A DNA stretch of 64,000 nt from PALSA-1353 sp050014015. Lineage in GTDB: Bacteria; Planctomycetota; Phycisphaerae; Tepidisphaerales; Tepidisphaeraceae. Shown here in pieces: positions 8,947-16,658 of the stretch. The notes beneath the pieces are model-generated. The model saw only the letters and a list, made by a program, of their open reading frames with translations, made no database searches and was not told the origin of the DNA. The position numbers and the translations under genes were made by a program. Location of the stretch: contig JBEKEC010000016.1 of assembly GCA_050014015.1 (NCBI GenBank), positions 1 through 64,000 of the forward strand, given 5' to 3'. Numbering within the stretch: the stretch's first letter is position 1; the number at the start of each line of letters is the position of its first letter.

Positions 8947-10041
8947 ATGAGCAGTGTTGTTGAAAAGGCGGTGAACCCACCGCCGGGGGTAAATCCGCCG
9001 CCGGCGAATCTCACCGCGGCGGCCGCCGCGGCACTGGCGCCGGCGAAATCGAACGAATACAACCGGCTGAATCTCGATTTCCACAAGCCGATCCCACGTC
9101 CGAAGGTCAAGGGCCTGGTCATTGACGCTCACACGCATTTGATCGCGGCCCGGCATGCGAAAGTGTGGTTCAATACCGCGGCGCATTACGGCATCGACGC
9201 GTTCGTCACCATGTCGCCGCTGGAGGAAGCGCTGGGAATCCAGCGCGACTGGCCGGGGAGAATCCAGTTTATCACCATACCCGCATGGCAGAATCCGTCG
9301 GTGGATGATTGGCTGCGGCGGCTGGAGATGTTTTACAACCTGGGAAGCCGGATCGTTAAATTCCACATGGCGCCCGGGACGATGGCGGCGCGGAAAATCC
9401 GGCTGGACTCGCCGGCGCTGCGGCCGGTGCTGAAAGAGGCGGCGGCGCGGGGGATGATCCTGATGAGCCACGTCGGCGATCCGGATACCTGGTATTCGGG
9501 CAAATATTCCGATGCCGCGAAATACGGCGCCCGGCAGGAACATTACGCGATGTGGGAGGGCGTGCTGGAAGAATACCGGGACCATCCATGGCTCGGAGCG
9601 CACATGGGCGGAAACCCCGAAAATCTGGCCCGGCTTCAGGGTCTGCTGGACCGCTTTCCCAATCTCTATCTGGACAACAGCGCCACGCGCTGGATGGTTC
9701 GCGAGCTGAGCGCTCAGCGGGATGCGGCGCGGGATTTCATGATCCGCAATGCCGACCGCATTTTGTTCGGCACCGACCAGGTGAGCGGGGACGACCGCGG
9801 GTTCGATTTTCTCGCCAGCCGGATCTGGTGCCATCGGAAGCTTTGGGAAACGGCGTACAACGGCCCCAGCCCGGTTTTCGATCCGGATTTGAAGGAAGAC
9901 GAGCAACCGGTGCTGCGCGGGCTGGCGCTGCCGGACGAGGTCATTCAGAAGCTCTATCACGATAACGTGGTGAAGCTGCTGGACCGCGTGGGGGTGAAAT
10001 TTGGGGAGCGTGGTCATCATAATGCTACGGTTGCAGGTTGA
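8947..10041 (+). CDS. Amidohydrolase (TIM-barrel metal-dependent hydrolase)
   Basis: 364 aa. The core begins at about residue 58 with VIDAHTHL, the HxH metal-binding motif of amidohydrolase family 2. Later metal or catalytic positions fit KFHMAPG, MSHVGDPD, GAHMGGN and ILFGTDQ, the last giving the aspartate that ends the barrel. An Ala/Pro-rich leader of about 40 residues precedes the barrel and is not a signal peptide. It hydrolyses or decarboxylates a small carbon compound, but the substrate cannot be read. It follows the kinase gene by 46 nt and may be co-transcribed. The last six codons lie inside the first copy of the 10025/10288 repeat, so the repeat supplies the C-terminus. Confidence 0.85.
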   Translation: MSSVVEKAVNPPPGVNPPPANLTAAAAAALAPAKSNEYNRLNLDFHKPIPRPKVKGLVIDAHTHLIAARHAKVWFNTAAHYGIDAFVTMSPLEEALGIQRDWPGRIQFITIPAWQNPSVDDWLRRLEMFYNLGSRIVKFHMAPGTMAARKIRLDSPALRPVLKEAAARGMILMSHVGDPDTWYSGKYSDAAKYGARQEHYAMWEGVLEEYRDHPWLGAHMGGNPENLARLQGLLDRFPNLYLDNSATRWMVRELSAQRDAARDFMIRNADRILFGTDQVSGDDRGFDFLASRIWCHRKLWETAYNGPSPVFDPDLKEDEQPVLRGLALPDEVIQKLYHDNVVKLLDRVGVKFGERGHHNATVAG

Positions 10042-10150
10042 GCATTGGCGCCGTGGTGACAAAACCCCCGTTTTCGATGTCGCGGCGCGGGGTTTTGTCA
10101 CCGTTACCGGCGGGGGCACTTGAAATTTTCGGCGGTCGGCCATTTTGCCG
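10025..10150. repeat. Hairpin-bearing repeat, copy A
   Basis: First of two diverged direct copies (the other at 10288-10414, offset 263 bp). Shared landmarks in order: CTACGGTTGCA, a hairpin of GACAAAACCCC with GGGGTTTTGTC, CACTTGAAA, and CGGTCGGCCATTTTG. In this copy the hairpin arms extend to 14 perfect bp (10055-10068 with 10089-10102). The left end covers the last codons of the amidohydrolase gene. Its size and hairpin fit a MITE/REP-like unit. Confidence 0.7.
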
Positions 10151-10168
10151 CTATTTGCCAAGAAATTG

Positions 10169-10251
10169 AAACCGCGGATTTCGCCGATAACACGGGAAAA
10201 AATGGATGAGTTCATTCTTTCTATCCGCGTCAATCCGTGTCATCCGTGGTT
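10169..10251. repeat. Imperfect inverted repeat between hairpin copies
   Basis: Left arm 10169-10196 begins AACCGCGGATTT; right arm 10222-10251 ends TCATCCGTGGTT. Read as reverse complements the arms share most positions (CCGTGT, ATCCG, GGTT). Sequences of the form ATCCGTGTCATCCGTGGTT occur as intergenic repeats in many environmental genomes, from general familiarity. No coding role is seen. Confidence 0.5.
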
Positions 10252-10287
10252 AGTCTGAGTTTTCTCGCTGTAACGGTCTCCATAAAA

Positions 10288-10414
10288 CTACGGTTGCATA
10301 TTTGGCCTTGGGGTGGTGTCGACAAAACCCCCGTTTTCGACAGCGCCACGCGGGGTTTTGTCTACGTTGACGCGAGGACCCACTTGAAAAAGCATCGGTC
10401 GGCCATTTTGTCGG
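10288..10414. repeat. Hairpin-bearing repeat, copy B
   Basis: Second copy of the element at 10025-10150, same orientation, with the hairpin arms at 10321-10331 and 10352-10362 (11 bp perfect). The core and right end are conserved (CGGTCGGCCATTTTG at 10396-10410) while the connecting bases have diverged, including small indels. No gene lies between the copies or between copy B and the transposase promoter. Confidence 0.7.
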
Positions 10415-10568
10415 TGTCGGCAATCACCGCATACGGGGCAGCATCACGGACGTTGGATCGACGACAAAAAATGTGGTGCCCTCTATCTCTATAGCCGGGA
10501 GGTGAAGATATTGTGCGTGTTTTTGGTTTGGTTGTGGGAAAAAATAAAAAAATTACGGAAGTATGTAC

Positions 10569-10596
10569 TTGACTCAAGGCTTGACTCAGGTATAAT
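10569..10596 (+). promoter_or_regulatory. Transposase promoter, leaderless
   Basis: TTGACT (10569-10574), a 16-bp spacer, and a consensus TATAAT (10591-10596). ATG follows 6 nt after the -10, so the transcript would start at the initiation codon. The spacer contains a second TTGACTCA, making a 9-bp direct repeat (CTTGACTCA) that could bind a regulator. Confidence 0.7.
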
Positions 10597-10602
10597 AATT
10601 AC

Positions 10603-11583
10603 ATGGACACCAAAGAAATCAACCCGAAAAAGCGGCCCGAACTCGAACAATCCGAGATTATCGAACAACTGCCAAAAGCCTGTTGCGATGAACTTGCCGC
10701 CGTTGAATTTATTGAGGCCCGGCGCTGGGGCGACACACCCAGTTGTCCGAAATGCGGCTGTTTCCGTGTCTACAAGATGTCGGACGGCGAGACGGGCAAA
10801 CGCAACGCCCGGTTTCTCTGGCGCTGCCGGGATTGCCACAAAATGTACACAGCCCGCACCGGCACTGTGTTCGAGGAAAGCCTTATCCCGCTTCGGCATT
10901 GGTGCTATGCGTTCTGGCGGGTGTCCACGTCAAAGAAAGGTGTTGCCGCGCTGGAAATCATGCGGCAATGCCAACTCAGCTACAAGTCGGCGCTGTTTAT
11001 GATGCACCGCGTCCGATTCGCCTTGGCTCCGAAACCCGGCACACCAGCCAAGTTCAAGGGGACGGTAGAAGTCGATGAGACATATTGCGGCGGCAAGCCG
11101 CGCCCCGGTACTGGCCCGCACAAGCGCGGACGCGGGACGAAGAAAACCCCGGTACTCGGAATCGTCCAGCGCGATGGCGACGTGCATCGCCGCGTTATTA
11201 CCGACGTGTCCGCGAATACGTTGCAACGGGCCGTCCGGCAAATGGTCGATGAAAAATCGCGGATCATTACCGACGAAAACCCGTCTTACCTTGGCCTCGA
11301 TCAAGACTTCTCTGGCGGACACGAAACCGTCAATCACTCGCAAGGCGAATACGCCTATGACGACATTCACACCAACACCGCCGAAAGCTCATTCGCTTTG
11401 GTCAAGCGCGGCCTGATGGGCATCTACCACGCGGTCAGCAAGAAGCACCTGCACCGATACCTTGCTGAGTTCGATTTTCGATGGAACGTCCGCAAGATGA
11501 ATGATGGGGATCGCACCGTTTTGGCAATTCAATCTTCACAGGGGAAGCGACTGATGTACCGTCCAACCCTCAAGGCGAGTTGA
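10603..11583 (+). CDS. IS1595-family (ISXO2-like) transposase
   Basis: 326 aa, full length for the family. An N-terminal zinc ribbon (CPKCG at about residues 48-52, CRDC at about 78-81) leads to the ISXO2-like DDE domain. The first catalytic aspartate is in VEVDETYCGGK, the second in IITDENPSY, and the end of the domain reads HTNTAESSF followed by FALVKRGLMGIYH. The DD(N/E)-type transposase cuts and pastes its own element. It stands alone with a leaderless promoter. I could not identify terminal inverted repeats or target duplications with confidence, so the element boundaries are not given. Repeats on the left and a tRNA-like sequence on the right mark an insertion-prone area. Confidence 0.9.
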   Translation: MDTKEINPKKRPELEQSEIIEQLPKACCDELAAVEFIEARRWGDTPSCPKCGCFRVYKMSDGETGKRNARFLWRCRDCHKMYTARTGTVFEESLIPLRHWCYAFWRVSTSKKGVAALEIMRQCQLSYKSALFMMHRVRFALAPKPGTPAKFKGTVEVDETYCGGKPRPGTGPHKRGRGTKKTPVLGIVQRDGDVHRRVITDVSANTLQRAVRQMVDEKSRIITDENPSYLGLDQDFSGGHETVNHSQGEYAYDDIHTNTAESSFALVKRGLMGIYHAVSKKHLHRYLAEFDFRWNVRKMNDGDRTVLAIQSSQGKRLMYRPTLKAS

Positions 11584-11613
11584 TCGCGTGGGCCAGGGCG
11601 CATAAGATGCCAT

Positions 11614-11684
11614 AGCCAGCGGCGGGAAACGACCCCGCGTCACCCAGTCCCAAACCGGGCGTTCTGCAATTGAACTACGCTGGC
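11614..11684 (-). tRNA. Degenerate tRNA-Pro(UGG)-like sequence
   Basis: The minus strand folds into a 71-nt cloverleaf: perfect 7-bp acceptor (GCCAGCG/CGCTGGC), D-stem GTTC/GAAC, anticodon stem CCCGG/CTGGG with one G-T pair and loop TTTGGGA (anticodon UGG, proline), and T-stem GCGGG/CCCGC. Departures from normal tRNAs: the T-loop reads GTCGTTT instead of TTCRANN (T54 and A58 missing), the D-loop AATTGCA lacks the GG pair, and no CCA is encoded. It may be a pseudo-tRNA, a phage-type tRNA or an integration scar. It lies 30 bp downstream of the transposase gene. Confidence 0.45.
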
Positions 11685-11696
11685 GTATGGACCTAG

Positions 11697-11738
11697 CGGT
11701 CGGACGGTCCGCCTTTCAACGATTAGACCGTCCGACCG
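11697..11738. repeat. 13-bp perfect inverted repeat beside tRNA-like sequence
   Basis: Arms CGGTCGGACGGTC (11697-11709) and its exact complement (11726-11738) enclose a 16-nt loop. No T-run follows on either strand, so it is not a standard terminator. It sits 12 bp from the tRNA-like element and may be a recombination or regulatory site. The remaining bases to 11984 hold no gene I can support. Confidence 0.7.
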
Positions 11739-11984
11739 ATTTCTGCCCGCGCCGCCGTCAACGATCCGTGATTGGCGGGGCGCTACAAATCTTCTGGTCA
11801 TAAACACCTCCGATTCGTTACCGAAAACATGATCGTTGGAGTCGTCAGGCAAATGGAGTTATCAGACCACTTGAGAGTTGTAGAAGTTGAGAATTAAGGC
11901 GTGAGACGAATAAAAATTGTGGTCAGAAAACCCAATAAAGTATTGACTGGGGGTTTTCTGACCAGATCGCGGAGTTTCCTGACT

Positions 11985-13058
11985 TTATTGATCCGCCAAC
12001 CAAGTCTGAAACTTTTTGATGGTTTTCGGAGTGATTCTTAGGCTGGGGTGCGTCGCGTTCCATCTATTACAAAAGACTTGCGCCTTGTCCGGACACTGAT
12101 CCCATTCTTTTAGGCACTGGCGACGTAACTTGGCGGCATCGGCCGACACTCGCGGGCGTCCACCCTCGGAATGAACCTTTTGGGGAACAATAGATATCGC
12201 GGATGGTTCTTGGGCGGTAATTGTTTGATTGAGCAGAAAGGAGAACTCGGGCCCAAATTCGTGAATTGGTCTTTCATGGGAGCTTCGCTCTGCTACTGCG
12301 GTGTGGATGCACTCGTGTAGATTGAGAAGTAGGACTTTAACGGGATTTCCTTCAAAGAATATGGCCAGTTGCTTTTTGTCGCTCCCGGGTGCCGGGTCTG
12401 ACTCCAAATCTGATGTCTCCACGTAGGCTGGTAGTGGACTGGCGAGTAATCTCTTTACGATCTCGGTTACATCATGCGGTTTCGCGGTTGCCCCTAGGCC
12501 CCACCATGCCGACAAAATCTGCGATGTGTTTATTTCGATGTGCCCCTCCGGTTGCGCGGATGCAATGGCTTCCTTGCCTTCCTTGCGTCTCGCATTGCCC
12601 GGAGTTGTTCTCGTTGCGATTCCCGGCAGGTTTGGTGATTTCCAGCAGAGGGTTAATACGAGCGCCCGCGCCTCTCTCGGATGTTCCGCCTCTCGCTTTA
12701 GATATGCCGCCCATCCTTCACCGATCGCGGTAAGCCTTGCCTGTGCTAGGTCAAGCAGAAACGGCTCGCTTTTGAGGATTACCGAGTCGTTAGGAAGCGC
12801 CTTTATATAATTTCCCCGAACGTGATAATGCTCGATTCGCTTTTTGCCATCGTTATCCGTGAACTCTACTCTGGTGATTCCTTCTACCGCGCCTTTTTCT
12901 GTGAGGTAACGAAACGCGGTCCACTCCGCATCAGTCAACTCGCGCTCGATAGGTTGAAAATGCGGAGTTAGACTTCTCAAAAACTGAAGGGAAGCCAATA
13001 CGGAAGGATTGTTTTGCCAGTGTGGATCGCCCCAATTAGGCTCTTCGGACTCCGACAT
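11985..13058 (-). CDS. Hypothetical protein in mobile zone
   Basis: 357 aa, soluble, no recognised domain. A middle section (LTLCWKSPNLPGI, HIEINTSQILSAWWGLG) precedes a charged region. The C-terminal about 60 residues (GGRPRVSADAAKLRRQ, then LKEWDQCPDKAQVFCNRWN, then ITPKTIKKFQTWLADQ) form a compact helical unit that reads like a helix-turn-helix for DNA binding, but this is a guess from composition. Base composition is less GC-rich than the housekeeping genes here, in keeping with transfer. It stands alone, reading toward the tRNA-like element, with no clear ribosome binding site (GGAGC lies 4 nt before the ATG). Confidence 0.7.
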   Translation of the reverse strand: MSESEEPNWGDPHWQNNPSVLASLQFLRSLTPHFQPIERELTDAEWTAFRYLTEKGAVEGITRVEFTDNDGKKRIEHYHVRGNYIKALPNDSVILKSEPFLLDLAQARLTAIGEGWAAYLKREAEHPREARALVLTLCWKSPNLPGIATRTTPGNARRKEGKEAIASAQPEGHIEINTSQILSAWWGLGATAKPHDVTEIVKRLLASPLPAYVETSDLESDPAPGSDKKQLAIFFEGNPVKVLLLNLHECIHTAVAERSSHERPIHEFGPEFSFLLNQTITAQEPSAISIVPQKVHSEGGRPRVSADAAKLRRQCLKEWDQCPDKAQVFCNRWNATHPSLRITPKTIKKFQTWLADQ

Positions 13059-13193
13059 GCTCCATCCATCTACCGGGCCGATCCGGGCGCGGCATCGGAT
13101 GGATGGTCACGACGCCGCGCCCGAGAACGTGCAGCCGGGTAATTAATCCGGCTTCCCGATGCCGCCATTTTAACGTGGCGGCGCGAAGTCTGG

Positions 13194-13199
13194 TATAAT
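13194..13199 (+). promoter_or_regulatory. -10 box of the 52-aa gene, leaderless spacing
   Basis: Consensus TATAAT ends 7 nt before ATG at 13207. No strong -35 is visible 16-18 bp upstream. Confidence 0.55.
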
Positions 13200-13206
13200 G
13201 TCCCGC

Positions 13207-13365
13207 ATGGCAAAGAAGCCCGCAAAAGTAGAGGCCCGACGCGGCCCAAAGCCAGCAACATTGCCGCCATTCAACGGTACGTTTGAACAGGCCATCGACA
13301 CGGCCTTGGCAAAACAGCGCCCGGCGAAGGGTTGGCCGAAGCTGGACGCCCGCAAGGCGAAGTGA
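13207..13365 (+). CDS. Small basic protein, 52 aa
   Basis: An open frame of 52 codons reads MAKKPAKVEARRGPKPATLP, continues through FEQAIDTALAKQRP and ends with WPKLDARKAK. Lys/Arg/Pro-rich ends surround a short amphipathic helix (FEQAIDTALAKQ). A consensus TATAAT 7 nt before the ATG supports expression of a leaderless mRNA. Composition suits a nucleic-acid-binding peptide or an antitoxin-like peptide. Function is unknown. Confidence 0.5.
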   Translation: MAKKPAKVEARRGPKPATLPPFNGTFEQAIDTALAKQRPAKGWPKLDARKAK

Positions 13366-13854
13366 CCGGCTCGCCGATTCCCGCAATTTCAAGATAGCCA
13401 GTACCCCATTGATTCAGGTACACACTTCCGAAAAATTATTAGATGTAACCCCGGGAGGCTGGTGCAAAAATCCTCGGATAGCTGACCCCATTCTCTTTAG
13501 CATCACTTCATCGCAGCCGGTGACCAAGAAGAGCCGACCAAGGTCACCAAAAACGGTCCAACGCTAATCCGGCATCTTGCACGATCCAGAAGTTCGCGAT
13601 TGACGACAATCGTGTCTCGCAATGCGATGGCCCCTGCGGCAATGAACCGCACCATAAGTTGCGTTAATTAATACAATTTAACTTGATAATACGTTGAAGC
13701 GTTATATCTTTGAAGTGGCGGTTTTCCATGTCATTTTAGTACGCTTGCCACCGGGCCGCGAAATGCTTTGCGCCAGCCCTCATCATTGGCTCGACCGATT
13801 TGCGATCACGAAAGGATCGAGCCCCTAAGGCACACCTAATTTGGGAGGTAATTT
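13366..13854. other. Long intergenic region, AT-rich 3' half
   Basis: About 490 bp. The first half carries a translated-looking remnant (around 13480-13567, IADPILFSITSSQP in the plus frame) that lacks a credible start and is probably decayed. The stretch 13665-13715 is markedly AT-rich (GTTAATTAATACAATTTAAC, then TTGATAATACG) and is the likely promoter zone of the PEP-CTERM gene at 13855. No RNA gene or CRISPR-like repeat is seen. Confidence 0.5.
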
Positions 13855-15324
13855 ATGCGACCAGCCAAGAAAAATCTCTCGAAGGTTTTGTCAACCATTT
13901 CGGTGGCCGCGGCCGCGACGATAGCCGCCAAGTCGGCGCAGGCTCAGATAATGATCGCGCCGTTCTACGCTCAGGCCCAGAGCGGGAGCGCCGCCAATTT
14001 AACCAACGGAGTCTTTATCGAAAACTCGGCAAAGAACTTTGGCACAGCCACATTTGAAAGCATCTCGAACACCGCTCCCACGACGATCAACGTGCCGGTG
14101 GGTGATTACCTGTTTATGGCGATGGATGCCGTCGTAACGGGCAATCCCAATCCGGATGGCGGCAAGTTTACCGGTGCCACGAACGGCGATCCGGGTGCGA
14201 CTCAACCGTCGAACATGGGGTTTTCCGGCATAAGCATTCAGGTTGAATCGACAGATACAAACGGAGCGAACCTTCAACCGGTGCGTGGTGGTCAGATAAA
14301 TGGTAGCCCTAGTTACTCGACTGGCTTTGGGTACTCCAGCACGGCCACCGTCAACACAACTGTTGGCGATAACACTACTGGCCGCAATGTTCCGGCTTGG
14401 GCAGTAACGAGCCCTGGTGACGTGGAGGGTGGCAACGTCGGCGCACGTATCCCTATCGGCGGCAGTAACTCCACGCCGGACACGGGCACGGCTGCCGGCG
14501 CGAACGAGATTGGGCAATTCGGCGGCACGAGCGCAACTTATGCCCAAGCAACTCCCGTGTTCACCGGCCTTCAGTACCAGCGCACTGGCATGGGCACCGT
14601 AACGTTGGCACCTCAAATTGTCGCGGAGGATACGGCATATTGGAGTCTTGTCTCAGCCGGCGGTCCGTATATCCCCTCGGTGTATGCGTCAAACGTGGCG
14701 ACCGCTAATCAGATTGGGAATCTCCCGGTGTTGGTCATCCAGACGACCGGCCTAACGGGTCACGCGATTGTCTCGCTGACCGCTGGGGACGCTCCGGCGT
14801 CTGGCTATGGTTCACAAGTCGGCAGCACGCTGGCGGTTGTCGGTGGCAATGCCAGCTATGTGGGGACCCAGACCAGCTTCACTGCGGTTGCGACGGGTTC
14901 CGTGGAAGTTGATCCCTGGAACCCGGCGTCCGACACCGAAGTGTTCGCCGTCGATGTTTCGAGCGGTTCCGTTGCTGCTTTGGTGGCTGCAATCAACTCC
15001 GGAGATGCGAATGTTCCAGCGTCAGAGGTTGTGGCCAGCACTTCCAGCCCTTCGCCCGATCCGAACTGGAGCCAGTACAACCTGTTCCTGACGTTCTCAG
15101 GTACTGCGCTTCCGGGTACGGCCACGGATACCCTCGGGATTGATCTGAGCAGCACGAACGACCCATTGTTGAGCGGCTACACGTTCAGTGCAGTGGCGAT
15201 CGTTCCTGAGCCGATGAGCGTGGGTCTTCTGATGCTCGGCGGCGTGGGTCTCATGGCCCGCCGTAATCGTCGCGGCGGCGCATGGAGCGGAGCAACGAAT
15301 CGATCGTCACGCCGATGCCGGTGA
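13855..15324 (+). CDS. PEP-CTERM-type secreted protein with abnormal tail
   Basis: 489 aa; GGGAGG stands 6 nt before ATG at 13855. Signal peptide residues 1-31 (LSTISVAAAATIAAKSAQA). The body is low in charge and rich in Gly, Ser, Thr, Asn and Val. A PEP-CTERM signal is present (VPEPMSVGLLMLGGVGLMA then RRNRR), but instead of stopping, the frame runs on for about 16 residues (GGAWSGATNRSSRRCR). These extra codons overlap the 3' end of the convergent gene 15251-16516 by 74 bp. PEP-CTERM proteins normally end within a few residues of the arginine cluster, so the native stop was probably lost in a rearrangement or point change. Confidence 0.8.
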   Translation: MRPAKKNLSKVLSTISVAAAATIAAKSAQAQIMIAPFYAQAQSGSAANLTNGVFIENSAKNFGTATFESISNTAPTTINVPVGDYLFMAMDAVVTGNPNPDGGKFTGATNGDPGATQPSNMGFSGISIQVESTDTNGANLQPVRGGQINGSPSYSTGFGYSSTATVNTTVGDNTTGRNVPAWAVTSPGDVEGGNVGARIPIGGSNSTPDTGTAAGANEIGQFGGTSATYAQATPVFTGLQYQRTGMGTVTLAPQIVAEDTAYWSLVSAGGPYIPSVYASNVATANQIGNLPVLVIQTTGLTGHAIVSLTAGDAPASGYGSQVGSTLAVVGGNASYVGTQTSFTAVATGSVEVDPWNPASDTEVFAVDVSSGSVAALVAAINSGDANVPASEVVASTSSPSPDPNWSQYNLFLTFSGTALPGTATDTLGIDLSSTNDPLLSGYTFSAVAIVPEPMSVGLLMLGGVGLMARRNRRGGAWSGATNRSSRRCR

Positions 15325-16516
15325 GCAGGACGAATAGGAGAAAGAGTCCGACCAGGGACCAGAGAAGCAGCAACAGAATCATCCAGCCGCGTCCGGCTTG
15401 GGCCAATTTGAAAAGCGTCGCGAAAACTCCCAGATTCCATGCCACGGCCGCGGCGAACCACACCAAGGCGGCAACCCATCCGATCAGGCGCCGAGGCATC
15501 GACACGTAACTTGATACATTTATGACGTTCCCCGGCGAATGGGCCTTCAACAGCGCGACGGAAACACGGCATCCAACGAACGCGACCAGCCCCGAGACCA
15601 TCGCTCCTATGATTGCCGAGCCGTCCGGAGACCGCCAAGCGCGCGAAACCGCCAAATACGCCACGGTGACCCAGGCGAGGGTCCAAATCGAAATCGCGGC
15701 GAGACATCCGTAACTCCCGGCCGAGAATCGTGTGGGAATGTCGGCGTGGATATCGGCCCGATCCCGCCGGGTCACCGTGACGCGCTCGGCTTGGGGCGTG
15801 AAGTTCTCCTCCGGCGGCGTCATCACTTCCTGCGTGGCCAGTCCTTCCAATTGCGCCGGTGGGGCGGCCAGGTTATACGGCTTTGCCAGCCTTTGAGTGA
15901 GTACCAACAGCAACAAGCCCGCCACCGCGGTGGCCCAGGAGGCGAACGGTCCGGTGAAAACCCACAGCCAGATTGGTGTTGGCACGACATACGATGAGCC
16001 GTCGGGTATGGCGTTGAAAGCGTCGGCGGTATCCGGAAACGGCTCGCTTCGGACCAGCTCGCCCTTCAGCGTGTAGACGTCGTGCGTTCGCGTACCGAAT
16101 GCTTCGATGTGACGGTCGGGCGAGATTTGCAATTTGAACGGTTTTCCCCCGGTATCGACCGCCCAGCCGCGCAGAAAGCGCCAATTGGCATCGTACACCT
16201 GAATCCGGCCGGGCGCGTCCAGCGGCACGACGTGCAATCCGTCCGCGGTGGTCACAACGCCGTTGGCATGGCCCACGGGCCATTCAAACGACGACGGAAG
16301 CCAGTTCAGCCCACCGCACGCCGACAGGCCTGATCCGAAAAATCCGATCGCGCCGGATGCCATGAGAACGCCGGCCACGACCGAGACCAACCGAAGCCAG
16401 AGGGGTGCGCGCCGAATGGCGAAGGGAAAGCAGAGGGCGAACAGAATCCAGACGCCGCCGATCAGAAGGAGGAAAGCGATGCCGACGAAACTCACGGTGG
16501 CGAGCCCAGCGGTCAT
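15251..16516 (-). CDS. Multi-pass membrane protein with beta-propeller-like loop
   Basis: 421 aa from ATG at 16516 (MTAGLATVSF); a TTG start 27 nt earlier is possible. Two N-terminal membrane helices (FVGIAFLLLIGGVWILFALC; VVAGVLMASGAIGFF) precede an outer loop of about 130 residues with NHL/propeller-like phrases (VVTTADGLHVVPLDAPGRIQ, VYDANWRFLRGW, LQISPDRHIEAFG). More helices follow at about 205, 290, 325, 365 and 395. The two helices near the C-terminus are strongly hydrophobic (GWMILLLLLWSLVGLFLLFV). The role is unknown; the loop may sense an extracellular signal. Its 3' end overlaps the convergent PEP-CTERM gene. Confidence 0.65.
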   Translation of the reverse strand: MTAGLATVSFVGIAFLLLIGGVWILFALCFPFAIRRAPLWLRLVSVVAGVLMASGAIGFFGSGLSACGGLNWLPSSFEWPVGHANGVVTTADGLHVVPLDAPGRIQVYDANWRFLRGWAVDTGGKPFKLQISPDRHIEAFGTRTHDVYTLKGELVRSEPFPDTADAFNAIPDGSSYVVPTPIWLWVFTGPFASWATAVAGLLLLVLTQRLAKPYNLAAPPAQLEGLATQEVMTPPEENFTPQAERVTVTRRDRADIHADIPTRFSAGSYGCLAAISIWTLAWVTVAYLAVSRAWRSPDGSAIIGAMVSGLVAFVGCRVSVALLKAHSPGNVINVSSYVSMPRRLIGWVAALVWFAAAVAWNLGVFATLFKLAQAGRGWMILLLLLWSLVGLFLLFVLLTGIGVTIDSLLRSMRRRDDYGGP

Positions 16517-16584
16517 GCACAACGATTGTCGTGCGTCCGGCAATCAATGGAAAGGCTTGGCGATCGTTCCACCCTCGCGAGCAG

Positions 16585-16650
16585 TAAAGGGGACATTCAA
16601 GATTTCCGCGGCGACGGTCGCGGCGACGTAAATCTTGAATGTCCCCTTTA
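16585..16650. repeat. Perfect 21-bp inverted repeat
   Basis: Left arm 16585-16605 (starting TAAAGGGGACATTC) and right arm 16630-16650 are exact reverse complements, separated by a 24-bp GC-rich spacer with the motif GCGGCGAC twice. The motif AAAGGGGACATTC is familiar from small palindromic intergenic elements, possibly REP or MITE units. It lies between two minus-strand genes and could also act as a hairpin terminator of 16659-17051. Confidence 0.85.
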
Positions 16651-16658
16651 TTCGGGCC

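Noticed and set aside
5811..9122. 1103-aa open frame on the minus strand
   Set aside because: It mirrors the kinase gene; composition is Arg/Pro/His-rich without motifs, typical of an antisense frame in GC-rich DNA.
11640..11852. 70-aa minus-strand frame across the tRNA-like sequence and hairpin
   Set aside because: It is made largely of structured RNA-like sequence, so the reading frame is likely accidental.
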